A DNA stretch of 64,000 nt from Williamsia sp. DF01-3 (lineage in GTDB: Bacteria; Actinomycetota; Actinomycetes; Mycobacteriales; Mycobacteriaceae): contig NZ_JALKFS010000005.1 of NCBI RefSeq assembly GCF_023051145.1, forward strand, positions 186,001 to 250,000. Reading direction: 5' to 3'. This document shows positions 8,742 through 17,880 of this stretch, one piece after another. Below the pieces are notes generated by a model that saw only the letters and a list, made by a program, of their open reading frames with translations, made no database searches and had not been told where the DNA came from. A program made the translations under genes and the position numbers. Position 1 is the stretch's first letter; each line of letters starts with the position of its first letter.

Positions 8742-9098
8742 CTACTTGGCCGGCTTGGCCGCAGCCTTGGCAGCGTGCTTCGCAGCAACCTTGGCGCGAC
8801 GTACCTTGGCACGCTCGTCAACGCGCATCACCTTGGTGCGCAGCACGGACTCGTTCAGCTTCAGCTGGCGATCGAGCTCGGTGACCGTCTTGGGCTCGGC
8901 ATTGAGATCGACGACTGCGTAGATCCCCTCAGTGTGCTTGAGGATTTCGTAAGCAAGACGGCGCTTGCCCCAGACATCGACGCCCGCAACATTTCCGCCA
9001 TCCTGGCGAATCACATTGAGGAAGGTATCCAACGATGGAGCTACAGTTCGCTCATCCAGGTTGGGGTCAAGAATGACCATCAATTCGTAGTGACGCAT
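8742..9098 (-). CDS. rpsF: 30S ribosomal protein S6
   Basis: A 118-residue S6 ([23 protein letters not shown]), with the alpha/beta domain followed by a short Ala/Lys-rich tail typical of actinobacteria. A near-perfect AGGAGGTGAT ribosome site precedes the ATG. It is the first gene of the rpsF-ssb-rpsR-rplI operon; the promoter should lie in the 185 bp before the divergent GT87 gene. S6 and S18 form a heterodimer on the platform of the small subunit. Confidence 0.98.
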   Translation of the reverse strand: MRHYELMVILDPNLDERTVAPSLDTFLNVIRQDGGNVAGVDVWGKRRLAYEILKHTEGIYAVVDLNAEPKTVTELDRQLKLNESVLRTKVMRVDERAKVRRAKVAAKHAAKAAAKPAK

Positions 9099-9283
9099 AA
9101 GACCTCATCACCTCCTATGGACTAGGTCGGCCACGGACGATCCGTGGCAGGAGGGTCGCCTGCGTCGGCAACCGGTCCAGGCTACCCCAACAGTGCTTGA
9201 CCAGCGAAATCCTGGCCTCCACGCCACAGCCACCCGCAGACCGGGCGGGCCGAGGCGTATCGACACCCCCTACCCTGTAGGCC

Positions 9284-10774
9284 ATGCCTTCGCCGTCCCC
9301 CACCTCCACCTGGGAAATGACGACGACACCGCGACCGGGCTGGCGGGCGCGTATCAGCGCCGGCCGCGGCGAGCTCCTGCTCATCCTGACCCTCGCGCTG
9401 TTGATCAGTTCACTGTTCATGTGGCTCGGCTACCTAGGCAAGGCCACCTGCGGCGGCCCGCCGTTCGACGAGTCCGGCCGCAGTGCGCTCTGGCCGGTCG
9501 GTTCGAGCGAGATCATCATGCCCTGCTACTCCGACCTGCAGTTCCTGTGGATCGGCCGCGACATCAACAACCACGTGTTCCCTTATATCCATGGGGGCAT
9601 CACTGACAACGGGGTGCTCTTCGGTGGCGTGGTCGAGTATCCGGTGCTGTCGGGACTGCTCATGTACTTCGGCGCCAGCGGCGCCCACACCGACACCGAG
9701 TTCCTGACCCAGTCCGCGCTCCTGCTCGTGCCCTTCGGGATCCTGATCGTCATCCTGCTCGCCCTGCTGGCCCGCTGGTACGTGATGCTCTGGGCAGCCA
9801 CTCCCCCGCTGATCCTCTACGCGTTCCACAATTGGGAGCTGCCGGTGGTCGCGACGTCGGTGGGCGCCATCGCGGTGATGATCCTCGGCGCACGGATCAA
9901 TCCGCGGACCGGCAGGCCGTGGTTGTCGTTGCGGACCAGTGCGCTCTGGGCGTCCTTCATCCTCTCGATCGGCTTCTGTCTCAAGATCTACCCCGGCTTG
10001 TTCGTGCTGCCGTTGGCCATTTTTGTGCTGACCCGCGCGATGGTGCCGGACTCCGAGGCGAGTGGGTCCGCATCGTTGCGCACCCGGCTGACCCGCCGGT
10101 CCCTGGATTGGACCGGAGCCGCCGGCGTCGTCGCTGTCGCGGTCATCACGGTGATCGCCGTGCAACTGCCGTTCATGATCGCCGGGTTCAAGGGCTGGCA
10201 GGCTTCGCTGTCGTTCCAGGGCAAACGCAAGGCCGACGTCGACACCAACACCATCTGGTACTGGGGACTGCGGCATGTCACCGGCGACGGGCCGAGCGAT
10301 GCGAACAGCGTCTACAACTCGATCGTCGGGGTCGCCTCACCACTGCTGATCATCGTCTCGCTGGGCGTGGCGGTGTGGCTGGGACTCAGACACTGGCAGC
10401 GCGGCAACGTCTTTCCGTGGATCGGCGTGAGCGCGGCCATGCTGGCCGGGTTCATGCTGTTCCACAAGGTCCATTCGCCGCAGTACACACTGTGGATACT
10501 TCCGTTCTTCGTGCTCCTCAAGGTCGACTGGCGCCTGGTCACGCTGTACCTCGTCGGCGATCTGGCGCTCGACCTCACCATCTTCCGCATGTTCGGCATC
10601 CTCACGCGAGGTGACGAGATGGAGTGGTGGGTGATGGGCGGTGTTCAACTGGGCGTGTGGTCGCACGCGCTGTGCCTGGCGATCCTGATCTACCACTTCG
10701 TCGGCCGGCCCCTGCGGGTGCCACCGGAAAAGGTCTCGCCCCCGGCTTCGACGGCGGCTACCGTACCGGCATGA
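9284..10774 (+). CDS. GT87-type polytopic membrane glycosyltransferase (first copy)
   Basis: A 496-residue protein with about ten membrane helices. It has a large first extracytoplasmic loop carrying MPCYSDLQFLWIGRDINNHVFPYI and the EYPVLSGLLMYFG motif typical of GT87/DUF2029 proteins. GT87 enzymes (for example PimE) use polyprenyl-phosphate sugars on the outer face of the membrane to build envelope glycolipids and polysaccharides. The next gene overlaps its stop by ATGA. A second GT87 protein is encoded 0.6 kb away on the opposite strand. An alternative start at 9317 is possible. The acceptor and sugar are unknown. Confidence 0.85.
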   Translation: MPSPSPTSTWEMTTTPRPGWRARISAGRGELLLILTLALLISSLFMWLGYLGKATCGGPPFDESGRSALWPVGSSEIIMPCYSDLQFLWIGRDINNHVFPYIHGGITDNGVLFGGVVEYPVLSGLLMYFGASGAHTDTEFLTQSALLLVPFGILIVILLALLARWYVMLWAATPPLILYAFHNWELPVVATSVGAIAVMILGARINPRTGRPWLSLRTSALWASFILSIGFCLKIYPGLFVLPLAIFVLTRAMVPDSEASGSASLRTRLTRRSLDWTGAAGVVAVAVITVIAVQLPFMIAGFKGWQASLSFQGKRKADVDTNTIWYWGLRHVTGDGPSDANSVYNSIVGVASPLLIIVSLGVAVWLGLRHWQRGNVFPWIGVSAAMLAGFMLFHKVHSPQYTLWILPFFVLLKVDWRLVTLYLVGDLALDLTIFRMFGILTRGDEMEWWVMGGVQLGVWSHALCLAILIYHFVGRPLRVPPEKVSPPASTAATVPA

Positions 10775-11346
10775 CCTGGTACACCGCTCCCACGCTCTCC
10801 GGCTCCCGAATCATGTTGCGCGAGTTGGTACCCGACGATGCACCCGCCCTCGCTGCCGCGGTGGACCGACCGGAGGCATTCCGATGGACAACGGTGCCCG
10901 GCGACGTTGTCGCCGCCGAGCGGTACATCCAGATCGCCCTCGACACCCCCGACCGCGTCGCCTTCGCGGTGGTCGAACAAGACAGTGGTCGTGTGGTGGG
11001 CTCCACGAGCTACTACGACATCACTCCGGACTACCGCGCGCTGGCCATCGGCCACACCTGGTACTCCGCAGCCGTCCACGGCACCGCGGTGAATCCCGAG
11101 GCCAAGCTGCTGCTTCTTCTCCGCGCATTCGAAGACCTGTCAGCCGTCAGAGTGGTGTGGCATACCGATGAACGCAACGCCCAATCGCGGGCGGGCATCG
11201 CCAAACTCGGCGCCACGTTCGAAGGTCTGCTGCGCAAGCACCGTCCACTTCCCGACGGAACATGGCGCACCACAGCGCAATACGCGATGACGGACGACGA
11301 CTGGCCCGCGACGAGAGAAGCCCTCTCCAAGAGGTTGGGGCGATAA
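10771..11346 (+). CDS. GNAT-family N-acetyltransferase (RimJ/RimL-like)
   Basis: A 191-residue acetyltransferase starting MTWYTAPTLSGSRIMLRELVPDD, in which a first strand leads into the acetyl-CoA fold. Later segments (GHTWYSAAVHGTAVNPEAKLLLLLRAF and WHTDERNAQSRAGIAKLGATFEG) are those of RimJ/RimL-type N-acetyltransferases that modify protein N-termini or small amines. The ATG overlaps the upstream GT87 stop (ATGA), so it is translationally coupled to that gene. The substrate is not evident. Confidence 0.88.
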   Translation: MTWYTAPTLSGSRIMLRELVPDDAPALAAAVDRPEAFRWTTVPGDVVAAERYIQIALDTPDRVAFAVVEQDSGRVVGSTSYYDITPDYRALAIGHTWYSAAVHGTAVNPEAKLLLLLRAFEDLSAVRVVWHTDERNAQSRAGIAKLGATFEGLLRKHRPLPDGTWRTTAQYAMTDDDWPATREALSKRLGR

Positions 11347-11394
11347 GAACGGCCTGAAGGGCCGCCTCAGCCCACCCCGTTCAGGTGCTGCAGG

Positions 11395-13074
11395 TCACGT
11401 GCGCGAGGAGACCGCCATCGAGTCGGTGGTCGGATCCTCTGGCGCCGGACGGGTTCTCACCTTGCTCCGCCTCGGCCACGGCAACCGGTCGGGAGCCCTG
11501 TCGAGCACCCCGCCGCCGGGGTCGTCCACGGCCAGGCTCTGCCATCCGGTGCCGCGTCGCACCAGATCGTCGGTCGGGTGATAAATCTGCCAGATCACCA
11601 ACGCGCACAGTGCCAGAACTGCGAAGTCCCGGACCACGACTGCGGACAGGAACCACTGCTCAGGTAAGCCGTCGTCCGTCTCCTGGAACAGGTACCACAT
11701 CATGCGCGGCACCCAGACGAGAGCGTCGATCAGCATCCACGCCAACAGGATTCGCGTGTGCGGCAGGGCCAGAACCGCGAGAGGCACCAGCCACAGCGAG
11801 TACTGCGGACTCCACACCTTGTTGACCAGCAAGAACCCGGCGACGGTCAGGAAGGCCAACTGGGCCAACCGCGGCCGAAGCGGTGCATGGAAGCCGATGA
11901 ACGCGATGCCGATACAGACCACCACGAACAACGCCATGCTCACCGCGTTCAGCAGAGACGGCGGCTGCCCGGGTTGGTTGCCCCACTGGTAGTCGGTGAC
12001 AGCCGACACCACGTTGTAGATCGTGTCGGGATCGGTACCCCGAGAAGAGTTGTGGCGAAAGAACTCGGTCCAGCCGCGAAAGTGCAGGACCATGATCGGC
12101 AGGTTGATGATCAACCAGGTCGCGGCGGTCATCAGAGCGGTGACGGCGAAGTCTCGGACCTTGCCCGCACGGAGACAGAGCACCAGCAACGGGACCAACA
12201 GCAATCCGGGGTAGAGCTTGGCCGCGATGCCGATTCCGAGGAACACCCCGGTCATCCACGGGTTTCGTCTGGCCCACGCCAGCATCGCCAGGGCGAGCGC
12301 CGCAGTCGCGATGGCATCGAAGTTGGTGAAGATGTGGACCACGACCAGAGGAGAGAGCGCTGCGAGCGTCACGGCCCACACCCTGCGCCCTGCGGTGAGC
12401 GCGGTGGCCCAGATGGTCACCAGCCAGCACAATGCCAGTCCCAGCGCCACGAGGTTGAAGAAGACCACCACGTCCAGCGCGCTGGGCAGGCCCCAATTGT
12501 CGTGTGCCCATTGCCAGGCCTCGGTGGACTGAGCCGCGGCGTACATGAACATCCCGGTCAGTACCGGGTACTCCATGAACCGCTGCTTCTGTCCTCCGGC
12601 GCCGTTGTCCTCGTACCAGAACGTCTTGTACGGGAGCGCGCCTTCGTTGAGTCGCTCGGCGCTGTAGAGCGGGATGGTGTCGGCGTAACACATCGCGGTG
12701 TACTGGCGGTGGTCCGACCAATCGAGTGTCTGCTCGCCGGTCGTCTTGTCCGGAGCCTGTTGCAGGCAACCGGCTTTCGCGTACCAGCCCAACGCCATGA
12801 ACACGAGGGCGATCAGGAGCATCACCCGGATCGGCGTCCAACCGGGACTGCGCCCGACCACCGCGTGCAGACCGACCGGGCCACCGATCACCATGCTGCC
12901 CGGAGAAGCGATCGGATCGGTACGGCTCGGCAGGACGCGTGTGGTCGCCTCCCGACGATCGGCCGCAGGCAACGCAGGCGACTCGAATGCGTTCAGGTGT
13001 TCCGTCGCAGCCGAACCGTCATCGTCGCGCACTTCGTGCGACGTCGATTCGGTCGCTTCCCCGTCGGTCATCAC
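11395..13074 (-). CDS. GT87-type polytopic membrane glycosyltransferase (second copy, Rv0051-like)
   Basis: A 559-residue polytopic protein with the same layout as the copy at 9284: an N-terminal cytoplasmic tail of about 75 residues, then membrane helices with CYADTIPLYSAERLNEGALPY, FMEYPVLTGMFMYAAA, NFDAIATAALALAMLAWAR and NKVWSPQYSLWLVPL. Its position directly behind ponA (9-bp gap, same strand) matches Rv0051 beside ponA1 in M. tuberculosis, making this the ancestral copy. A polyprenyl-phosphate-dependent envelope glycosyltransferase is expected. The start is GTG 13074 or the adjacent ATG 13071. Confidence 0.88.
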   Translation of the reverse strand: MMTDGEATESTSHEVRDDDGSAATEHLNAFESPALPAADRREATTRVLPSRTDPIASPGSMVIGGPVGLHAVVGRSPGWTPIRVMLLIALVFMALGWYAKAGCLQQAPDKTTGEQTLDWSDHRQYTAMCYADTIPLYSAERLNEGALPYKTFWYEDNGAGGQKQRFMEYPVLTGMFMYAAAQSTEAWQWAHDNWGLPSALDVVVFFNLVALGLALCWLVTIWATALTAGRRVWAVTLAALSPLVVVHIFTNFDAIATAALALAMLAWARRNPWMTGVFLGIGIAAKLYPGLLLVPLLVLCLRAGKVRDFAVTALMTAATWLIINLPIMVLHFRGWTEFFRHNSSRGTDPDTIYNVVSAVTDYQWGNQPGQPPSLLNAVSMALFVVVCIGIAFIGFHAPLRPRLAQLAFLTVAGFLLVNKVWSPQYSLWLVPLAVLALPHTRILLAWMLIDALVWVPRMMWYLFQETDDGLPEQWFLSAVVVRDFAVLALCALVIWQIYHPTDDLVRRGTGWQSLAVDDPGGGVLDRAPDRLPWPRRSKVRTRPAPEDPTTDSMAVSSRT

Positions 13075-13083
13075 CCCACTCGC

Positions 13084-15300
13084 TCAGCGGGTACCTGTGG
13101 ACGGTCCACCCTCTTCGGGCGGGAGTACCGGCTCTGTCTCCGTCTCGGTGTCAGGATCTGGCCCTCCACCCGGAAGCGGGATCACCACACCGGGACCGAT
13201 CGTCACACCCGGCCGCGTGGTGGTGGTCGGTGGTGTCGTGGTCGTCGGCACAGTGCGAGTGGGGGTGTAGGTCTGCGGCGGCGGCTCATAGGGAACGCCC
13301 GCGACCCCACCGATCTCGCCCGGCTCCGGGAACTCCTCGATCGGCTTGCCATCGAGAGCCCGGTTCATCGCTGTTCGCCAGATCTGCGCCGGCAGGCCTG
13401 ACCCGTAGATCGTTGCGCCGGTGTAGTTCTTGAGCGCGGTGCCCTTGTCGGTACCAACCCACACTGCCGTCGACAGCTGCGGCGTGTACCCCACCATCCA
13501 GGCGTCCTTGTTCAGCCCGGTGTCGCCGAGCTGGGTGGTGCCTGTCTTGGCGGCGGATGGCCGCTCGCCCCCGTCGAGCGCGTTGCCGTTCGAGTACGAG
13601 GCGATCGGTTCCAATGCAGCCGTGGTGTTGTCGGCCACCTCGGCCGGCAGCCGGCGTTCACCCGCATTGTCGGTGCGCTCGTAGAGCACCTGGCCCTGCG
13701 AGTTCTCGACCTTCTGGACGAAGTGCGGAGCGTGGTACATGCCCGACGCCGCGAGCGTGGCGTACGACGACGCCATGTCGATGACGCGAGATGCGTACTG
13801 GCCGAGCACAACACCACCCTCGACTCCGCCGTCGGGGTTCTGCAGTGTCTTGGCGCCGTCGGCCGCGACCTCGGGGATGCCCGCGCGGTGAGCCGCATCG
13901 GCGACCGCGGTGGGTCCACCGTTGAGGTCCATCATCAGGCGGTAGTAAACGGTGTTCAGCGACATCTTCATGGCCGTCGCCAGGTTGCACGACCCGCAGG
14001 ATTCGCCGTCCGAGTTGGTGACGGTGAGGCCGCCGGGTCCCTCGAACGGCGCCGAGCTGTAGGTCTTCGACAGCGGGATGCCCTGTTCGAGTGCTGCCAC
14101 CAGCGCGAACACCTTGAACGACGAGCCGGTCTGCAGATTGGCCTGTGCGTAGTCGTACCCGTTGCCGTCGTTGCCCCCGAAGTAGCCCCGGACCGCGCCG
14201 GTCCGTGGATCGATCGACACCACAGATGTTCGCAGCTCGGGCGGCTCACCCTCGCGGAGGTCGTTCGCCGCGGTGAAGTTCGCCCGCTGTACCTGGGGAT
14301 CGATGGTGGTGGTGATGCGAAGACCGCCGGTCCGGATCTCCTCCTCGGAGATGTTGAGTGTGCCGAGCTCGGCCAGTACCTGCTGCTTGATCAGTCCGTT
14401 GGGTCCGTCGCTCGCCGGGTCGCCGGCAACGGCCTGGGTATCGACGACCTTCGGGTACTGCTGCGCGTCGGCCTCTTCCCTGTTGATCGCGCCGATCGTG
14501 ACCATGCCGTCGAGGACGTACTCCCAGCGCCCTTCGGCAGCCTGGAGGTTGGTTGCCGGGTCGTAGTAGGAGGGAGAGCGGATCGACGACGCGAGCACAG
14601 CCGCCTCCGACAGGGTGATGTCGGCGAGGTTTTTGTTGAAGTACGCCTTGGCCGCTGCCGAGACACCGTAGGCGCCGCGACCGAAGTAGATGGTGTTGAG
14701 GTACGCCGCGAGGATCTCTTCTTTGGTCCACTCGCTGGACATCTTGGTGGAGATCGCGAGTTCACGGAACTTGCGCTGGTAGCTGGCCTCGTCGCCGGTC
14801 AGCACGTTCTTCACGTACTGCTGGGTGATGGTCGAGCCACCACCCGCGTCCTCGCGACCGGTCACCTTGCCCCACGCCGCGCGGGAGTAGCCGCGGATCG
14901 AGAAGCCCGAGTTGCTCGCGAACTCGCGGTCCTCGGCTGCGATCACGGCCTGCTGCAGCACCTGCGGGATCTCGGTGATCGGCACATCGGTGCGGTTGCC
15001 CTCCGGTGGCACGATTCGCGCGAGTTCGCCGCCCCGGGTGTCGACCACCGTGGCGATCTGACTCTGCTTGATGTCGCCGGGTGCGGGCACCTCGGCGCCG
15101 GCGTAGGTCACCAGGAACACCGCTGCCATCACCAGGGCGAAAGCGGGGAGCAGCGCACCGCCGAGACCGACGATCCAGGCGACTGCCTTCTGCCACCGTC
15201 GCTTCTTCTCGACCGGGCTGCTGCTGGAGGGAGCGCGGCCGCCGCCGCCATGCTCCGAGGTCCAACCGGACCGGTTGGGTCCGTCAGGGCCATTGCTCAC
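13084..15300 (-). CDS. ponA: bifunctional penicillin-binding protein (PonA1-like)
   Basis: A 738-residue class A PBP that polymerises and crosslinks peptidoglycan. One membrane anchor spans about residues 45-67. The GT51 glycosyltransferase domain has catalytic Glu123 in AAEDREF and GGSTITQQYVKN at about 154-165. The transpeptidase has SSFK (Ser393-Lys396), SLN (447-449) and KTG (585-587). A Pro/Thr-rich tail (TRTVPTTTTPPTTTTRPG) ends the protein in place of a PASTA domain. GTG start; its GTGA overlaps the upstream DUF5318 stop, and the GT87 gene follows after 9 bp, forming one operon. Confidence 0.97.
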   Translation of the reverse strand: MSNGPDGPNRSGWTSEHGGGGRAPSSSSPVEKKRRWQKAVAWIVGLGGALLPAFALVMAAVFLVTYAGAEVPAPGDIKQSQIATVVDTRGGELARIVPPEGNRTDVPITEIPQVLQQAVIAAEDREFASNSGFSIRGYSRAAWGKVTGREDAGGGSTITQQYVKNVLTGDEASYQRKFRELAISTKMSSEWTKEEILAAYLNTIYFGRGAYGVSAAAKAYFNKNLADITLSEAAVLASSIRSPSYYDPATNLQAAEGRWEYVLDGMVTIGAINREEADAQQYPKVVDTQAVAGDPASDGPNGLIKQQVLAELGTLNISEEEIRTGGLRITTTIDPQVQRANFTAANDLREGEPPELRTSVVSIDPRTGAVRGYFGGNDGNGYDYAQANLQTGSSFKVFALVAALEQGIPLSKTYSSAPFEGPGGLTVTNSDGESCGSCNLATAMKMSLNTVYYRLMMDLNGGPTAVADAAHRAGIPEVAADGAKTLQNPDGGVEGGVVLGQYASRVIDMASSYATLAASGMYHAPHFVQKVENSQGQVLYERTDNAGERRLPAEVADNTTAALEPIASYSNGNALDGGERPSAAKTGTTQLGDTGLNKDAWMVGYTPQLSTAVWVGTDKGTALKNYTGATIYGSGLPAQIWRTAMNRALDGKPIEEFPEPGEIGGVAGVPYEPPPQTYTPTRTVPTTTTPPTTTTRPGVTIGPGVVIPLPGGGPDPDTETETEPVLPPEEGGPSTGTR

Positions 15301-15809
15301 AAGTACTTCTCCATACCTTCTGTGCCGATCCCTTTTGAGCCCATTCCTTCTGGGCCACCGCCGGCACCCACGTCAGTGGCTGCATCGGCTGAACTGTTCG
15401 CCAGTCGACCCCCCGCTACCCGCCGGGTCCGCCGTACCCGTGGACGCGGAGGCAAGCCGGAAACGTACGACTGGACCAGGTGGTTCCAGCTGCAGGTCCG
15501 GCACACCTCGACCACATGTACCGAGAACTCCTCCTGGCTCACGGCCAGACGGAGGATCTCCTCGGTGGTGCGCGCCGACCCCGACACCTGCCCGAGCTTG
15601 TCGCCGAAGACCCAGGACACGATGGTGACCTGCTCTTTCCGGCAGATCGGGCATCGCACCGAACTGGGACGGCCGTGAAACTTCGCAGCACGCAGCAGAT
15701 AGGGGCTGGCATCGCACACCTCGGCAACCCCGGTACGTCCGGAGTAGACCTCGGCCAGCCGGGACTTGCGCTGTAACGCGTAGTCCACCACCTGTCGCTG
15801 CAATCGCAC
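15297..15809 (-). CDS. DUF5318 zinc-ribbon-like protein (Rv0049-like)
   Basis: A 170-residue protein with two cysteine pairs, CPICRK (about residue 53) and VCRTCSW (about 102), likely to bind one zinc ion. A basic stretch (PPRPRVRRTRRV) and a Gly-rich, low-complexity C-terminus follow. The family (DUF5318) is conserved next to ponA in mycolate actinobacteria, and the 4-bp overlap with ponA implies coupled expression. Function is unknown; a link to cell-wall synthesis is suggested only by conserved context. The GTG start has no strong ribosome site. Confidence 0.85.
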   Translation of the reverse strand: MRLQRQVVDYALQRKSRLAEVYSGRTGVAEVCDASPYLLRAAKFHGRPSSVRCPICRKEQVTIVSWVFGDKLGQVSGSARTTEEILRLAVSQEEFSVHVVEVCRTCSWNHLVQSYVSGLPPRPRVRRTRRVAGGRLANSSADAATDVGAGGGPEGMGSKGIGTEGMEKYL

Positions 15810-15992
15810 GAATCAAGAGTACGTGCCGCCGCCTCGGAAGATTTGGCGGTTCGGCCCCGCCAGGACCATGTCAGGGCTCTGATCGTGGCAGTTGGCGGCC
15901 TGATTTTTGCGGCACCGATCGTTCTCAGCGCGTGCACGCTGCGGATAAGCCCAGTTCAGGCGCAGTTTCCATCCCGGTTATATCGGCCCGAT

Positions 15993-16000
15993 ACATATGT
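15993..16000. promoter_or_regulatory. small palindrome upstream of the PadR gene
   Basis: ACATATGT is a perfect palindrome within GATACATATGTGTGTAGC, about 57 bp before the PadR start. It could be part of an autoregulatory PadR operator, whose half-sites often contain ATGT/ACAT. It is short, so the call is weak. Confidence 0.2.
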
Positions 16001-16056
16001 GTGTAGCATCTGCGGTACAGGTTTCTGCAACACGTTGAACGGAGGTGCGATCGGAG

Positions 16057-16698
16057 ATGCTCGAACTCGCGGTACTCGGTTTGCTCCTCGAATCCCCGAT
16101 GCATGGCTATGAGCTGCGTAAACGGCTCACCGGACTGCTCGGGGCGTTCCGCGCGTTTTCGTATGGATCGCTGTACCCGTCCCTGCGCCGCATGCAGGCC
16201 GACGGTTTGATCGCTGAGGATTCGGGCCCTCCGGGAACGCTCAAACGACGTGCTCGTCGCGTCTATGCGCTCACCCCGAAGGGACGCGAACGGTTCGCCG
16301 AACTGGTCGCCGACACCGGACCGCAGAACTACACCGACGACGGCTTCGGAGTGCATCTCGCATTCTTCAGCCGGACTCCCGCGGAAGCGCGCATGCGCAT
16401 CCTCGAGGGTCGTCGCCGGCAGGTGGAAGAGCGGCGCGAGGGTCTCCGAGAGGCCGTCGGACGTTCGAACCGCACAGTGGATCGCTACACCAAGCAACTC
16501 CATCAGCTGAGTCTCGAATCCAGCGAGCGTGAAGTTCGCTGGCTCAACGAACTCATCGCCGCCGAGAGTTCGGAATGGGCCGGGGATTCGACCAAGACGT
16601 CGAGGAATCCCGGACCGTTGCCCACCGAGGCGGTTACGACAGAACCCGAAACAACTTCGGTTACACCACATAAAGAAGGGGAACCCGACCATGGGTGA
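16057..16698 (+). CDS. PadR-family transcriptional regulator
   Basis: A 213-residue PadR regulator starting [24 protein letters not shown]. The winged helix covers about residues 1-85 ([23 protein letters not shown]), with a long C-terminal helical dimerisation region after it. GGAGGT ten bases upstream favours ATG 16057; the in-frame GTG at 16045 would overlap that site. It overlaps the ino1 start by 8 bp, matching Rv0047c beside ino1 in M. tuberculosis, and probably controls inositol synthesis or itself. The effector is unknown. Confidence 0.92.
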   Translation: MLELAVLGLLLESPMHGYELRKRLTGLLGAFRAFSYGSLYPSLRRMQADGLIAEDSGPPGTLKRRARRVYALTPKGRERFAELVADTGPQNYTDDGFGVHLAFFSRTPAEARMRILEGRRRQVEERREGLREAVGRSNRTVDRYTKQLHQLSLESSEREVRWLNELIAAESSEWAGDSTKTSRNPGPLPTEAVTTEPETTSVTPHKEGEPDHG

Positions 16699-17785
16699 CA
16701 ACACAGTACGCGTGGCAATTGTTGGCGTGGGTAACTGCGCCTCATCCCTGGTCCAGGGCGTGCAGTACTACAAGGATGCCGACGAGAACGCTTCCGTTCC
16801 GGGCCTCATGCACGTGAAGTTCGGCGAGTACCACGTCCGCGACGTCGAGTTCGTCGCCGCATTCGACGTGGACGCCAAGAAGGTCGGCTTCGACCTCTCG
16901 GATGCCATCTTCTCCAGTGAGAACAACACCATCAAGATCGCCGACGTGCCGCCCACCGGCGTCACCGTGCAGCGGGGCCACACCCTCGACGGACTCGGCA
17001 AGTACTACCGCGAGACCATCACCGAGGCCGACGGCGAGGGCGGCGACGTCGTCCAGGCACTGAAGGACGCCAAGGTCGACGTGCTCGTGTCCTACCTGCC
17101 CGTCGGTTCCGAGCAGGCCGACAAGTTCTACGCACAGTGCGCCATCGACGCGAACGTCGCGTTTGTCAACGCCCTCCCGGTCTTCATCGCCAGCGACCCC
17201 GTGTGGGCCAAGAAGTTCTCCGACGCCGGTGTGCCGATCGTGGGCGACGACATCAAGAGCCAGGTCGGTGCCACCATCACCCACCGCGTGATGGCAAAGC
17301 TGTTCGAGGACCGCGGTGTCACGCTGGACCGCACGTACCAGTTGAACGTCGGCGGCAACATGGACTTCAAGAACATGCTCGAGCGTGAGCGTCTCGAATC
17401 CAAGAAGGTCTCGAAGACCCAGGCCGTCACCTCGAACCTCACCGGTTCGCTGGCGGGCAAGATCGACGACAAGAACGTTCACATCGGGCCGTCCGACCAC
17501 GTTGCGTGGCTGGATGACCGCAAGTGGGCCTACGTCCGCCTCGAAGGTCGAGCCTTCGGCGACGTGCCGCTGAGCCTCGAGTACAAGCTCGAGGTCTGGG
17601 ACTCCCCCAACTCGGCCGGCATCATCATCGACGCCGTGCGTGCGGCGAAGATCGCCAAGGACCGCGGCATCGGAGGACCCATCCTCCCGGCCTCGGCCTA
17701 CCTCATGAAGAGCCCGCCCGAGCAGCTCGCCGACGACGTCGCGCGCAAGCAGCTCGAAGCCTTCATCATCGGTGCCGACGCCTGA
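16691..17785 (+). CDS. ino1: inositol-3-phosphate synthase
   Basis: A 364-residue NAD-dependent myo-inositol-1-phosphate synthase that isomerises glucose-6-phosphate. It is the first step toward phosphatidylinositol, PIMs, lipoarabinomannan and mycothiol. The N-terminal Rossmann motif [18 protein letters not shown], the central [19 protein letters not shown] and the [18 protein letters not shown] segment are those of the short actinobacterial form. It starts at ATG 16691 inside the end of the PadR gene. A strong hairpin follows 24 bp after the stop. Confidence 0.97.
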   Translation: MGDNTVRVAIVGVGNCASSLVQGVQYYKDADENASVPGLMHVKFGEYHVRDVEFVAAFDVDAKKVGFDLSDAIFSSENNTIKIADVPPTGVTVQRGHTLDGLGKYYRETITEADGEGGDVVQALKDAKVDVLVSYLPVGSEQADKFYAQCAIDANVAFVNALPVFIASDPVWAKKFSDAGVPIVGDDIKSQVGATITHRVMAKLFEDRGVTLDRTYQLNVGGNMDFKNMLERERLESKKVSKTQAVTSNLTGSLAGKIDDKNVHIGPSDHVAWLDDRKWAYVRLEGRAFGDVPLSLEYKLEVWDSPNSAGIIIDAVRAAKIAKDRGIGGPILPASAYLMKSPPEQLADDVARKQLEAFIIGADA

Positions 17786-17808
17786 TCTGATCTGACAAGC
17801 TCCACCCG

Positions 17809-17842
17809 AGAGCCGCACGCCTTCTAGAAGGTGTGCGGCTCT
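17809..17842 (+). terminator. terminator after ino1
   Basis: A 34-nt hairpin with two 17-nt arms (17809-17825 and 17826-17842) pairs throughout, with one G:U wobble and essentially no loop beyond TCTAGA. A short T-containing stretch follows. It should end the PadR-ino1 transcript. Confidence 0.85.
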
Positions 17843-17880
17843 TGGCATTTCCGGTGCAAAACGGTCCATCATCGCCAAAG

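Noticed and set aside
11758-15678. Long plus-strand frames opposite the GT87 and ponA genes
   Set aside because: Arg/His/Gly-rich shadow translations with no family motifs; the minus-strand genes are certain.
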